64,000 nt of DNA from an uncultured Rhodospirillales bacterium (GCA_938092065.1 CALKND010000004.1:1-64000), one strand, 5' to 3'. Positions 1 through 10,120 are shown, counted from the stretch's first letter. Notes: generated from the sequence alone by a model not told the origin. Program-made: numbers and translations.

Positions 1-94
1 ATCCCATAGCTTCAGCAAAACCTTCCGGGTTTGCACCAATCATATCAATAACCTCTTGCGGCATCTCAGGCATTGGCATTGGATACATTGTCAT
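1..94 (-). CDS. Partial CDS, N-terminus only: Met-rich MTMYPMPMPEMPQEVIDMIGANPEGFAEAMG..., unknown function, runs off left edge
   Basis: Reverse complement of 1..94 is open from ATG (92-94), with an AGGGAG Shine-Dalgarno-like sequence just upstream; not in the ORF track because truncated. Confidence 0.5.
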   Translation of the reverse strand, partial: MTMYPMPMPEMPQEVIDMIGANPEGFAEAMG

Positions 95-209
95 TGAAAT
101 TAAACTCCCTGTAAATGCGTATGGACTGGATTATATCTTCAATTTAATACTTATTTACTCTATTAAAATTTGACTAATTAAAGTTGTTTCACTTTTATCT
201 ACGCAGGTA

Positions 210-225
210 TGTGATCAACGTCACA
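210..225. promoter_or_regulatory. CRP-type site TGTGA-TCAACG-TCACA
   Basis: Exact TGTGA-N6-TCACA palindrome in the gap between the Crp/Fnr-family gene and the partial minus-strand CDS. Confidence 0.6.
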
Positions 226-365
226 TTACTTGTATTTTCTGTAAAAAACTTAAAGATCCTATTCCTGCGATTAAAGAAAATGGGTTACAAACTTATTGTG
301 CGAACCTAGCAAGAATTTGGCTGCTTATTTGAATATTTTCGATGCAAAGGAAATTAAGCACAAGA

Positions 366-1091
366 TTAATTTCGCCACATAAATGTTCGCCGCTCTAGTT
401 GCTCACGGTCGGGAATGCAAAGTCCTCGTTTGTTGTGAACGATAAGAGAATCTTCCCTTAGTTTCTGAAATATTCGCGACACCGTTTCGCGCGAAACTCC
501 AACTAAATTCGCAAAATTAGCATGCGTTATCATAGGGAAAATTACATACCCTCCGGGCTCTTCCTTGTCTGGTTTTGCCATTCTAAGCAATTCAGCGCAG
601 GCTCGCTGTTCAGCTCCTAACAAGGTGTGATTCGTTAAGCGTTCATCTAAAAGACGAATGGTAGATGACATTCTACGTAATAGGGCCAAGGTCATCTCTG
701 GATTGTGAGGCAACAATTTTAAAAATTCTGAGGCTGGGGCAGTGGCCATTTGACAATGTGTGATACTACAAACCCAGGCAGAACGAGGTAGGCCGTCAAT
801 TGCAGCCAATTCGCCAAACATATCCCCTTCTTTAAGAGCTGCATAAGTAAAGGCACGACCAGTCTTTGAATAATTTAGAACGTGCACAGTGCCGGTAATT
901 ATAAAGTATACGTTGGAATCTTTCATCCCTCGCTCAATAATACTTTCATTTGGACTAAATTCTAGCCACCGACATTTGGTTGCAAAATTGTCTCTGGCGT
1001 TGTCACTTAAATAGGATAGTAGTGCCACATTAATAAGTCTTTTTGAGAAACCTCTAGCATTGGGTAGGTTCATTTTATACTCCTGAAACAA
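366..1091 (-). CDS. Crp/Fnr family transcriptional regulator, CRP-like
   Basis: cNMP-binding motif FGELAAIDGLPRSAWV and HTH recognition helix VSRETVSRIFQKL. Confidence 0.9.
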   Translation of the reverse strand: MFQEYKMNLPNARGFSKRLINVALLSYLSDNARDNFATKCRWLEFSPNESIIERGMKDSNVYFIITGTVHVLNYSKTGRAFTYAALKEGDMFGELAAIDGLPRSAWVCSITHCQMATAPASEFLKLLPHNPEMTLALLRRMSSTIRLLDERLTNHTLLGAEQRACAELLRMAKPDKEEPGGYVIFPMITHANFANLVGVSRETVSRIFQKLREDSLIVHNKRGLCIPDREQLERRTFMWRN

Positions 1092-1327
1092 TGTTTAAGG
1101 GTTTAGCAGAAAACTTCTCGTCTCATAAAAGTCCTTGAGGTTTCATAGGGCATTACTCAATTATTAGCATCGTTTTAGGCTTATTTTTATAATACATATC
1201 AATCATGTGTTGAGTCGAGGCCAACTTTTTCCACATCGTATTGGTTGATAAATATTGAAAAATGGTTGTGAAAGTATAGGTTCCGTCAAGCGCTCTCGTA
1301 GCGCATAATTGACTTTTATGGAGCCTT

Positions 1328-2668
1328 TTGATGAATGCTAATGGCTACAGTGACCTTTTGGAGCGCTTTGAACTTAAAACTGCCAAGGTTGGTATTATCG
1401 GTTTAGGTTATGTAGGACTGCCGCTTGCATTAGCTTGCGCTAAATGCGGCTTTACCACTATTGGCTTTGATGTGGATGAAGCCAAAATTGCGACTCTTGA
1501 CCAGGGGCAATCGTACTTAAAACATATTTCTAGCAAAAAAATAAAAATAGCCATTGATAGTGGGGCACTTGATGTAAGTGGCAACTTTGGACGGCTTATG
1601 AATATGGATGCTATTTTGATCTGTGTGCCAACGCCCCTTGCGTCTGAAAATAAGCCGGATTTGAGCTATGTTACTTCGACGGCAGACACTATTGCCAAAA
1701 ACTTACAAGTGGGTCAGCTTATTGTTCTGGAATCAACGACCTACCCTGGCACAACGGCTGAAATTTTGCGGCCTATACTGGAAGCTGGTGGCCTTAAATC
1801 CAACGAAGACTTTTATCTGGCCTACTCACCGGAACGTGAAGATCCTGGCAACCCAAATCACGAAACCTCAACTATTCCAAAAGTCGTAGGTGGCGACGGT
1901 GCGGAAGCCCTGAAGTTGGCAGAGGCAATGTACAATCAAATTGTCGTTAAAACTGTACCAGTTTCTTCGTTGGATACAGCAGAGGCAGTAAAGCTAACAG
2001 AAAATATCTTTCGCTCGGTCAACATTGCCCTTGTAAATGAGTTGAAGTTAATTTACGGCAAAATGGGTATTAATGTATGGGAAGTGATAGAAGCTGCTAA
2101 AACCAAACCTTTTGGTTACATGCCATTTTATCCAGGTCCAGGCCTAGGGGGGCACTGCATCCCTATTGACCCATTTTATCTGACCTGGCGCGCAGAGCAA
2201 TTTGGTCAGAAAACACGCTTTATTGAGTTGGCTGGCGAGATCAATACGGCGATGCCAAGCCATGTAGTTCAAGTTCTAGAAGATGCGCTTAAAGAGCGCT
2301 TTGACAAAAATATGGATAGTGCAAAAATTCTTGTTTTGGGCGTCGCATATAAGAAGAACATCGATGATGTAAGAGAGAGTCCAGCCTTTGCTATTATTGA
2401 GATTCTGGAAGACAAAGGCGCATCAACGGACTTTTATGATCCCCATGTTGCAGAAATTCCGGAGACTCGCGAGCATATGCGATTGGCAGGTCGCCGCTCA
2501 ATTGAATGGAAACCTTCGTTCTTATCTGATTACGATGCGGTTTTGATTGTTACAGATCATGATGAGGTCGACTATGCAGAATTAGTCAAGAAAAGCCAAC
2601 TTATCGTTGATACCCGCAATTCAACAAGCACGATCGAGGACCCTGAAGACAAGACACTTTTAGCCTAA
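1328..2668 (+). CDS. Nucleotide sugar dehydrogenase (UDP-N-acetylglucosamine 6-dehydrogenase, WbpA/TviB type)
   Basis: GLGYVGLPLA Rossmann motif and GPGLGGHCIPIDPFYL active-site motif. Confidence 0.9.
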   Translation: MMNANGYSDLLERFELKTAKVGIIGLGYVGLPLALACAKCGFTTIGFDVDEAKIATLDQGQSYLKHISSKKIKIAIDSGALDVSGNFGRLMNMDAILICVPTPLASENKPDLSYVTSTADTIAKNLQVGQLIVLESTTYPGTTAEILRPILEAGGLKSNEDFYLAYSPEREDPGNPNHETSTIPKVVGGDGAEALKLAEAMYNQIVVKTVPVSSLDTAEAVKLTENIFRSVNIALVNELKLIYGKMGINVWEVIEAAKTKPFGYMPFYPGPGLGGHCIPIDPFYLTWRAEQFGQKTRFIELAGEINTAMPSHVVQVLEDALKERFDKNMDSAKILVLGVAYKKNIDDVRESPAFAIIEILEDKGASTDFYDPHVAEIPETREHMRLAGRRSIEWKPSFLSDYDAVLIVTDHDEVDYAELVKKSQLIVDTRNSTSTIEDPEDKTLLA

Positions 2669-2676
2669 ACAATAGC

Positions 2677-4677
2677 CTAAGATTTAGTAATCCACTTCTC
2701 ATACCAGGCTGTCAAATTATAAAGAGTCCACAAGTGGAGGGAGTTATCGCGCCGTCCTTCAATGTGATCGCGGAATTGTTTGGAAATATTACCACGATTA
2801 AGAAAGCCACGATCCAAAAGCGGTGATGTTAGAACGCATGCTTCAGCTCGATGACCAAGTTCACCACGTAACCATTCAGCCATAGGAGCCGCAAAGCCCA
2901 TTTTTTTTCGATACAAAATGTCTTCTGGTAATAAATCTTTCAGCGCTTTTTTAAGTAAGTATTTTGTTTCACCACCTTTGATCTTCCACTTCATGGGAAT
3001 GTCCATAGTGAACTCAACCAGCTTATGGTCTAAAAATGGAACCCGAGCTTCAATTGATGTGGACATGCCAATCTTATCGACCCGCATTAGCAACAATTCT
3101 GGAAGACGCAGTCGAAACTCACTATAGGCCATGCGGGTTAGTTGATCCTGCCCTGGGTGTTTTTTATCAAAGGACTTTAGATAAGATGAGATGATGGCCC
3201 CACTGTCTGCATTGTTGAGGTCCGAAATATCGAGCCCAGCCTGTTCCAATTCGCAAAGGTTACTTGTTCCTAACGTGCTCTTCAGGGTGCGCCGCTTGTG
3301 GACGTTCCAGAAGGCATTGGCACCAGACCAGAAAAGCTCTTGGTTTTTGCCTGCTCGTGAGAGAACCTCAGCGATCTTATCAAATCGTGGCGTTAAGACC
3401 GCTAGCTTTTCAGCAATAAAGCCAATCATTTTTCGCAAGATTGAGGGGAACTTAATATAGTTATCCCAAAACCTTCGGTGAAGTTTCAAGTAGGTCATGT
3501 AGCTATCGTAACCACAAAATTGCTCGTCAGAGCCTTCTCCAACCTGAACCACTGTAACGCCGCAATCTTTGGCAAGCTTTGAGACAAAATAAAGGGGGAT
3601 GCAAACCCAGTCAGCAATTGGCTCATCTTGAGAGTATATAAGATCATCCACGTAACCTATCATGTCCGTCTCGTCGATTAGTATTTCGTGGTGATTCGTT
3701 TTAAATTCTTTGGCAATGCGATTAGCATAGTCCAGTTCGTTCAAATGTTTGTGATCCTTGAAGCCTACCGTGAAGGTATCAACAGGTCGATTCATCATCT
3801 GGCTCATCAAGGCGACATTGGCAGACGAATCAATGCCACCCGAGAGAAATACTCCAATTGGAACATCTGACATCATGCGCTTGCCAATTGCCTTTTCAAG
3901 GTGTGTACGAATGCCACGGGTATAGAATGTCTCCAGCTCAGATTCTGACAAATGACTAATTTTGGATGGATCAGTGCCCTGGCCTGGAACTGCATCCCAA
4001 TACCGTCGAAATGACATTTCCCCGTCTTCGGAAACTTCCATTATATGGGCCGCTGGTAATTTGAAGATACCCTTGAACATGGTCAGTGGCGCTGGGGCAA
4101 TCATAAAACTGAGAAAATGATTAAGCGCCTGTGGGTCGATGTCCCTCTCAATATTTGGATCGGCAAGGATCGCCTTAATTTCAGATGCAAAAACAAAGCG
4201 CCCATCTGTTTTGGTGAAATAAAGCGGTTTGATACCAATACGGTCACGTGCGAGTACAAGTTTTTTAAATTTACAGTCCCAAATGGCAAAGCTGTACATG
4301 CCTTCAAGGCGCTGAAGTAGGCCGTCTATACCCCATTCCAGATAACCGTGTATCAAAACTTCTGTGTCAGAGTGATCCGTTGCGAAGACCCGGCCGGCTT
4401 TTTCTAACAGTTTGCGAAGAAAAGTATGATTATATATTTCGCCATTAAATGTGATCCAAACCTTATCACGCCCGTCAGTCATTGGCTGTGCAGCCTTTGC
4501 TGATAAATCAACAATTGCTAGACGCAGATGGGCAAGCCCGATATTCCTCTGGGGTGATATCCACTGGCCATCACCATCTGGCCCCCTGTGGCGCATGGTG
4601 CGTTGCATGGCCGTAAGTTCGTCACTTTGAGGCGGGCATTTGGCTGTGCTATCTAGAATTCCGGCTATTCCGCACAT
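2677..4677 (-). CDS. asnB: Asparagine synthase (glutamine-hydrolysing)
   Basis: MCGIAGI N-terminal nucleophile glutaminase, SGGIDSS PP-loop; start moved from 4692 to 4677 so that Cys2 is the catalytic residue. Confidence 0.92.
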   Translation of the reverse strand: MCGIAGILDSTAKCPPQSDELTAMQRTMRHRGPDGDGQWISPQRNIGLAHLRLAIVDLSAKAAQPMTDGRDKVWITFNGEIYNHTFLRKLLEKAGRVFATDHSDTEVLIHGYLEWGIDGLLQRLEGMYSFAIWDCKFKKLVLARDRIGIKPLYFTKTDGRFVFASEIKAILADPNIERDIDPQALNHFLSFMIAPAPLTMFKGIFKLPAAHIMEVSEDGEMSFRRYWDAVPGQGTDPSKISHLSESELETFYTRGIRTHLEKAIGKRMMSDVPIGVFLSGGIDSSANVALMSQMMNRPVDTFTVGFKDHKHLNELDYANRIAKEFKTNHHEILIDETDMIGYVDDLIYSQDEPIADWVCIPLYFVSKLAKDCGVTVVQVGEGSDEQFCGYDSYMTYLKLHRRFWDNYIKFPSILRKMIGFIAEKLAVLTPRFDKIAEVLSRAGKNQELFWSGANAFWNVHKRRTLKSTLGTSNLCELEQAGLDISDLNNADSGAIISSYLKSFDKKHPGQDQLTRMAYSEFRLRLPELLLMRVDKIGMSTSIEARVPFLDHKLVEFTMDIPMKWKIKGGETKYLLKKALKDLLPEDILYRKKMGFAAPMAEWLRGELGHRAEACVLTSPLLDRGFLNRGNISKQFRDHIEGRRDNSLHLWTLYNLTAWYEKWITKS

Positions 4678-4823
4678 GTTCTCGCCGAGCAATTGGAATT
4701 TGTTTTATATAAATATGTCATGTCTTGTGTAATCACGTAGGATAATTTCGGGTAATAATTTATTAGATTCTCTACAATACATTAACTCAGTGTTTTCCAG
4801 ACTAATAGGATGGTAATGATAAT

Positions 4824-5942
4824 TTGGCACAACCGTTCAAGCTATTGATCAATGGGCTACATGCTAAATCTGGTGGTGGGGTAACGTATTTGCGTAATAT
4901 ACTGCCCTTTTTTGCCGCCGATGAAGCTATGGAAACGCATCTTTGTATTCACGAAAGTCAATCTGATACGTATAGAGATGTTTGTGATGGGATTGTACTT
5001 CACACTATGAATTTCCGTTCTGGCTTCTGGCGTTTGCCAATTTGTGAACAATTTTTGGTGCCACGACTCGCTCGTAATATTGACGCCAGTGTGACATTTT
5101 CACCAGCTAATTATGGCCCCCTGTTCGCACCAGGCCAGATTACCATGTTACGTAATGCACTTGGTGTTGCCTTTGTCGAAAAAAGAATTTCTAAAATTGC
5201 CTATTGGGTGATTATTTATCTGGGTACTTTTCTCTCGATGTTGCGCTCAAGAAAGGTAATTGCCGTATCAAATTTTGTTTTAGACACTACTGGCAAAATG
5301 TTCCCCAAACTATTTGCGGACAAGTTTTTAGTAATAAAACATGGTGTAAGCGATAATTACTCCCCACCACAGGAAGGACAACCCCGCGCGAATTTTATTC
5401 TGGCAGTATCGGATATCTACGTACAGAAAAACATTAGCTCTCTTTTATTGGCTATCGACAAGATTAGAAAAAAGCATCCAAATGTGCTGCTTAAAATTGC
5501 AGGACGTAAATTGGATCAAGGATATTTTGAAGACTTACAAAAAATTATCACGGATAGTGGAATGGAAAATAACGTCAGTTTCTTGGGCTCGGTTACGCAA
5601 AATGAGTTATCTTACTTATATAGAACCTGTAAATTTTTTGTGTTTCCGTCTCTTGTCGAATCTTTTGGCAATCCATTAGTTGAGGCAATGGCGTCGGGAA
5701 CTCCAATCGCTTCGTCTAATTTAGCGGCAATGCCAGAGGTTGTTGGTACGGCTGCCCTTTTGTTTAATCCAGCCAGCATTTCTGACATGGCAAGCGCTCT
5801 TGAGAGACTTTATGAAGATGAGGATTTGCGCTACAATTTGAGTGAAAAGTCACTACAGCGGGCCCAGTTATTTTCTTGGTCGAACACAGCAAAAGCGACC
5901 TTGGAAGTAATTAAAAACGTTGCCGCCGAGGGTCGTGAATGA
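4824..5942 (+). CDS. Glycosyltransferase family 4 protein
   Basis: GT4/GT-B C-terminal pattern FVFPSLVESFGNPLVEAMASGTPI; TTG start preceded by AGGATGG. Confidence 0.9.
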   Translation: MAQPFKLLINGLHAKSGGGVTYLRNILPFFAADEAMETHLCIHESQSDTYRDVCDGIVLHTMNFRSGFWRLPICEQFLVPRLARNIDASVTFSPANYGPLFAPGQITMLRNALGVAFVEKRISKIAYWVIIYLGTFLSMLRSRKVIAVSNFVLDTTGKMFPKLFADKFLVIKHGVSDNYSPPQEGQPRANFILAVSDIYVQKNISSLLLAIDKIRKKHPNVLLKIAGRKLDQGYFEDLQKIITDSGMENNVSFLGSVTQNELSYLYRTCKFFVFPSLVESFGNPLVEAMASGTPIASSNLAAMPEVVGTAALLFNPASISDMASALERLYEDEDLRYNLSEKSLQRAQLFSWSNTAKATLEVIKNVAAEGRE

Positions 5943-7864
5943 GCCTTAAATACCTAGCGCGCCAAGCTTTTTCACTTCAACCACATATAGCAATTGTAAA
6001 GTCATTGGTTTATGGCTTGCGCATACTCAAGGCCTGTTTTCATCAGTTTGTCCAACGTCAAAGCTTGTCTTTTGAACCAAAGAGTGAGGGTTGTCTTCAA
6101 AGTTTTCTTGGTGAGTTGAAGGTTGACTCGTCTTCGGTTCCAATAAGTAAAACCCTGGATCATCAGTTTAATCTACTTGGGTCGGGCTGGGTCAAGGTTG
6201 CTGGTTCGGCTGATATATTGCAGATTTCACCTGGCAATAGATTACGTTCAGCCAACATTCGGGCCATGATTGATTTTGATTATTCACCTATAGACTGGCA
6301 ATTGGATTTTAAATCGGGCTATCGCTGGCGGGAAGATTGTAAATCAGGAACCCTGCGTTATGGGCATGAGCCGAGCGTTGATGTGAAAGTGCCGTGGGAA
6401 CTAGCGCGAATGCAGCATCTTCCCTGGTTGGGTATGTCTGGGGATGATTCAACTGCAAAGGAATTTCGTAATCAGGTGCTGGATTTTGCTTCAGCTAATC
6501 CACCTGGTTACGGAGTTAACTGGTTGTGTACCATGGATGTGGCTATCCGTGCAGCTAATATACTTATGGCTTATGATTTGTTTGTTGCCCAAGGAACCAA
6601 ATTTGACAAAGGCTTTCAAAGTGAATTACTTGCCCTGATTATTGCTCATGGCAAACACATTATGGATAATCTTGAATGGCATGACGTTCACCGGGGCAAT
6701 CATTATTTAGCTAACGTTGTTGGCTTGCTATTTGTCGCCGCCTATCTACCAACCACTAAGCAGAGCGATACTTGGCTAAACTTTGCTATCCAAGAATTAA
6801 TTAAGGAAGTTGAACGCCAGTTCACGTCGGATGGAGCTAATTTTGAGGCCTCAACCAGTTATCATCGACTATCTGCAGAATTGGTCATATACGGCACAGC
6901 TTTGATTTTGGGTATGAATAAAGAGCCTAAGCTCCCTGATTGGTATTTTGAGCGTCTTGAACGCATGGCCGAATTCACAATGCACATAACCAAGCCCAAT
7001 GGTCGGATCGTGCAGATTGGTGATAATGATAGTGGCCGTCTTTTCAAATTATGCCCGTTGGCAGAATTAGATCACCGGGCTACGGTTAGCGCAATTAATG
7101 GCTTGTTTAATCGTAGCGACCTAGCCGATTTTGCTGGGACGAAGACTTTTTTCGAGGCTTCTGTCGTCAGGACTTTGGCAAAGGGGCAGAAGATCGTTAG
7201 TTACTTGAAATCTGGCGAAAGCCCACGGGCTGAAGGGATATCTATAAAAGAGAATAATACGAATAATTTGAGTGTAATAGCAGACACCACAATTGAGCTT
7301 CCAGACGCTGAAGTGCTGAACGGCCTTGTCACATATGCCTATCCTGACTTTGGTATCTATATTTGGCGTTCATCAGTGTTTTTCTTGTCTGTTCGCTGTG
7401 GACCTGTCGGGCAGAATGGTAATGGTGGACATGCTCATAATGACCAGTTGGCAATCGAGTTAAACATTGAGGGAGAAGATTGGATCGCCGACCCAGGCAC
7501 ATATCTTTACACACCGTCTCCAAAAGATCGTAATATCTATCGTTCTGTTCATGCCCACGCAACTCCAAAGCTTGGACTGCAAGAACCCGCAAGGCTTGAT
7601 CTGGGTATGTTCAGACTTGAAGATAAAGCCCATGCTAGGTGCTTCAGTTTTGGCCCGGATGAGTTTGGGGGATCGCACATGGGATATGGCAAGCCATGCC
7701 AACGTTCTATTGTGTTTAAGGCTGGAAATATTCGCATTTTAGACAAGGGGTCAGTGATGGAGCAATGTGATGCCAAACCAATAACCGTCAGGGACGCTAA
7801 TTCCTTAAGGAATCTATGGAAGCTGGATTTGTCATTTTCTCCTAGCTATGGCCAGAAGGATTAA
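5939..7864 (+). CDS. Heparinase II/III family protein (alginate lyase-like)
   Basis: N-terminal helical domain (WHDVHRGNHYLANVVGL) and C-terminal heparinase II/III-like segment (GHAHNDQLAIELNIEGEDWIADPGTYLYT); 4-nt overlap with upstream glycosyltransferase. Confidence 0.9.
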   Translation: MSLKYLARQAFSLQPHIAIVKSLVYGLRILKACFHQFVQRQSLSFEPKSEGCLQSFLGELKVDSSSVPISKTLDHQFNLLGSGWVKVAGSADILQISPGNRLRSANIRAMIDFDYSPIDWQLDFKSGYRWREDCKSGTLRYGHEPSVDVKVPWELARMQHLPWLGMSGDDSTAKEFRNQVLDFASANPPGYGVNWLCTMDVAIRAANILMAYDLFVAQGTKFDKGFQSELLALIIAHGKHIMDNLEWHDVHRGNHYLANVVGLLFVAAYLPTTKQSDTWLNFAIQELIKEVERQFTSDGANFEASTSYHRLSAELVIYGTALILGMNKEPKLPDWYFERLERMAEFTMHITKPNGRIVQIGDNDSGRLFKLCPLAELDHRATVSAINGLFNRSDLADFAGTKTFFEASVVRTLAKGQKIVSYLKSGESPRAEGISIKENNTNNLSVIADTTIELPDAEVLNGLVTYAYPDFGIYIWRSSVFFLSVRCGPVGQNGNGGHAHNDQLAIELNIEGEDWIADPGTYLYTPSPKDRNIYRSVHAHATPKLGLQEPARLDLGMFRLEDKAHARCFSFGPDEFGGSHMGYGKPCQRSIVFKAGNIRILDKGSVMEQCDAKPITVRDANSLRNLWKLDLSFSPSYGQKD

Positions 7865-8259
7865 CATTTCTCCACCAGCTTTATGGATAATGAATTTATG
7901 CAATAGCGAAGACCTGTTGGTGCGGGTCCATCATTAAAGACATGGCCAAGGTGGGAGTCACAGCGCGTACAGGTGACTTCTATTCGCATCATTCCGTGTG
8001 TGTTGTCTTCATGTTCTGTGACTGTTTCCCCCGGTGCGGTTTTGTTGAAACTTGGCCAACCGCAACCACTTTCGAACTTGGCCTCAGATGTGAACAATTC
8101 CTCACCGCAGCATGTGCAAGTGTATATGCCTGGTGTATTAGAAGCATTGTACTTTCCAGTATACGGGCGTTCTGTTCCTTTTTCTCGGCAAATTGCGTAC
8201 TCTTCTGGTGTTAAAATTTTTAACCATTCTTCCTTTGTTTTATTAATTTTTTCGGTCAT
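7861..8259 (-). CDS. msrB: Peptide-methionine (R)-S-oxide reductase
   Basis: Zn-binding CxxC pairs (CTCCGEELF, CTRCDSHLGHVF) and RYCINSLSI. Confidence 0.95.
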   Translation of the reverse strand: MTEKINKTKEEWLKILTPEEYAICREKGTERPYTGKYNASNTPGIYTCTCCGEELFTSEAKFESGCGWPSFNKTAPGETVTEHEDNTHGMMRIEVTCTRCDSHLGHVFNDGPAPTGLRYCINSLSIKLVEKC

Positions 8260-8609
8260 TTTTCTAATCCTTTAAGTGTTTTGCAAACGTTATCTGTGAA
8301 GCCCACTAGCACGGTCTCTTGTAGTTCAAACACTGGACGCTTGATAAGGGTTGGTTTCTCAATGGCTAAAGTTATGAACTTTTCCTTATCAATGGTTTGC
8401 TTGTCTATGTCACTTAATGCACGCCATGTGGTTCCACGCCGGTTAAGTAGGATTTCCCAGTCGACAAGTGAGATCCACCTGATAATCGTCTCACTTTTAA
8501 GCACATCAACACGAATATCTATGAAATGATGTTCAAGGCTTTCAGCTTTCAGCCATGTGAGTGTTATGAGGCAAGTATTGCAGTTCTTCAATCCGTAAAC
8601 AGTGATCAT
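8256..8609 (-). CDS. ArsC/Spx family thioredoxin-fold protein (YffB-like)
   Basis: N-terminal YGLKNCNTC CxxC motif and KRPVFE; ATGA overlap with msrB. Confidence 0.85.
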   Translation of the reverse strand: MITVYGLKNCNTCLITLTWLKAESLEHHFIDIRVDVLKSETIIRWISLVDWEILLNRRGTTWRALSDIDKQTIDKEKFITLAIEKPTLIKRPVFELQETVLVGFTDNVCKTLKGLEK

Positions 8610-8679
8610 CTTTGTGGCGTAACGCGTCCCAGTTTGCTAAAATAGCCGTATGTTTAATTATTTATTCAAGGAGTAGACT

Positions 8680-9450
8680 ATGCTTGCTCTTGTTTCGCCA
8701 GCCAAAAAACTTGATTTCAGTGAAATGGCCGCGCCAATATTTCATTCACAACCAGATTTTCTCGAGCAATCAACAGTTCTGGTTGAACAGGCCAAGAAAT
8801 TAAGTCAGGTAGAGCTTTCCCGTATGATGAAACTGAGTGACAAACTCACTGATCTTAATTTCCAACGCTTTAAAGCGTATTCAACACCTTTTACTAAATC
8901 TAACGCAAAGCAAGCTGCATTGGCGTTTAATGGTGATACATATGTTGGATTGGATGCACTGAGTTTAAGCGAGGATGATCTTATTTATGCACAGGACCAT
9001 CTTCGAATTCTTTCTGGCCTGTATGGTCTGCTTCGGCCCCTTGATCTCATTCAGCCTTACCGCCTAGAGATGGGATCAAGGCTTAAAAACCCGGAGGGTG
9101 CTGACCTTTATGAATTCTGGGGTGATGATCTTGCACACGCCATTGATAAAATTGTAACGACACACAAAGAGCCAGTAGTAATTAATTTAGCATCCAATGA
9201 ATATTTCAAGGCTGCTCGTCAGAAGACCATACAGATGCGGGTAATCACACCGGTGTTTAAAGAGGTCAAAGATGGTGTTGCCAAGGTACTGGGCCTATTT
9301 GCAAAGCGGGCGAGGGGTTGTATGGCCCGTTACATCATTGCTAATCGCATTGAAGATTCTGAAAAGCTAAAAAAATTCAAAACCGATGGCTATGCCTACG
9401 AAGAAGAGCTGTCCAATCAAGATACCTGGGTCTTTACCCGCCAAAGGTAA
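8680..9450 (+). CDS. yaaA: Peroxide stress protein YaaA family
   Basis: LVSPAKKLDF N-terminus, LYGLLRPLDLIQPYRLEMG, CMARYII. Confidence 0.93.
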   Translation: MLALVSPAKKLDFSEMAAPIFHSQPDFLEQSTVLVEQAKKLSQVELSRMMKLSDKLTDLNFQRFKAYSTPFTKSNAKQAALAFNGDTYVGLDALSLSEDDLIYAQDHLRILSGLYGLLRPLDLIQPYRLEMGSRLKNPEGADLYEFWGDDLAHAIDKIVTTHKEPVVINLASNEYFKAARQKTIQMRVITPVFKEVKDGVAKVLGLFAKRARGCMARYIIANRIEDSEKLKKFKTDGYAYEEELSNQDTWVFTRQR

Positions 9451-9646
9451 AAATAGAGTGTCGGTCTCGCCCGCGACAAAGAAAGTAAGTAAGGTGGGAT
9501 AGAATCCTTCATGAATGGGTAGGCTATTATATTTAAAGCTTCATAAACTATCCTAAAGTTAGCAATCGAACTATGGTAGATTGATGTCACAATAGCGCTT
9601 GTGATTGCGTCCAACTAAACTCAGCCTTTAAAATATTTGCATAACT

Positions 9647-10120
9647 CTAATCTTTAAGCGGCGCATTTTTAGATTTTTTAGCGAAAGCTACAGATTTACA
9701 AAATTTTGCAAAAGCTCGTTTTGATACAATAGTTGTAAATGTTCTACTGGGGTCATTTTCACAAACTTCTCGGTATAATTCAGGGGCCTGTGCAACTAGT
9801 TCATTTATCTGCCAAGGAAAACGTTCAAAAGCAGCGACGGCAGAACCAATTAGTGCTGGAGCATTATGCATCCATTTTTTTGAACTTTTAGCTGTGAGCA
9901 ATCCAGCAATGGCCAGAAGGGCTGCCCTATTCCAGCAGTCCTTTGAAACCTGATCATCATACTTTTCCAGAAGTGCTTCATTGTCCTCTCCAAGAGAGAA
10001 TAAAATGTCAAACTTGTCTGTAACACCGCTGGCGTAAAGAGCATGAACACGTGATAGGATTGGGTGCAGATTAACCGCCGCACAATTTTTGCCACCAGGG
10101 CAGATATCACAAGTTCGCAT
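9647..10120 (-). CDS. Hypothetical protein with N-terminal CxxCxxxxxC motif
   Basis: 157-aa ORF on the minus strand, start MRTCDICPGGKNCAAVNLHP; no family recognised. Confidence 0.7.
   Translation of the reverse strand: MRTCDICPGGKNCAAVNLHPILSRVHALYASGVTDKFDILFSLGEDNEALLEKYDDQVSKDCWNRAALLAIAGLLTAKSSKKWMHNAPALIGSAVAAFERFPWQINELVAQAPELYREVCENDPSRTFTTIVSKRAFAKFCKSVAFAKKSKNAPLKD

Noticed and set aside
7329-7776. Several overlapping ORFs on both strands inside the heparinase gene (and similar antisense ORFs throughout the track)
   Set aside because: They lie within strongly supported coding frames, lack recognisable domains or good ribosome-binding sites, and look like frame-shadow ORFs.
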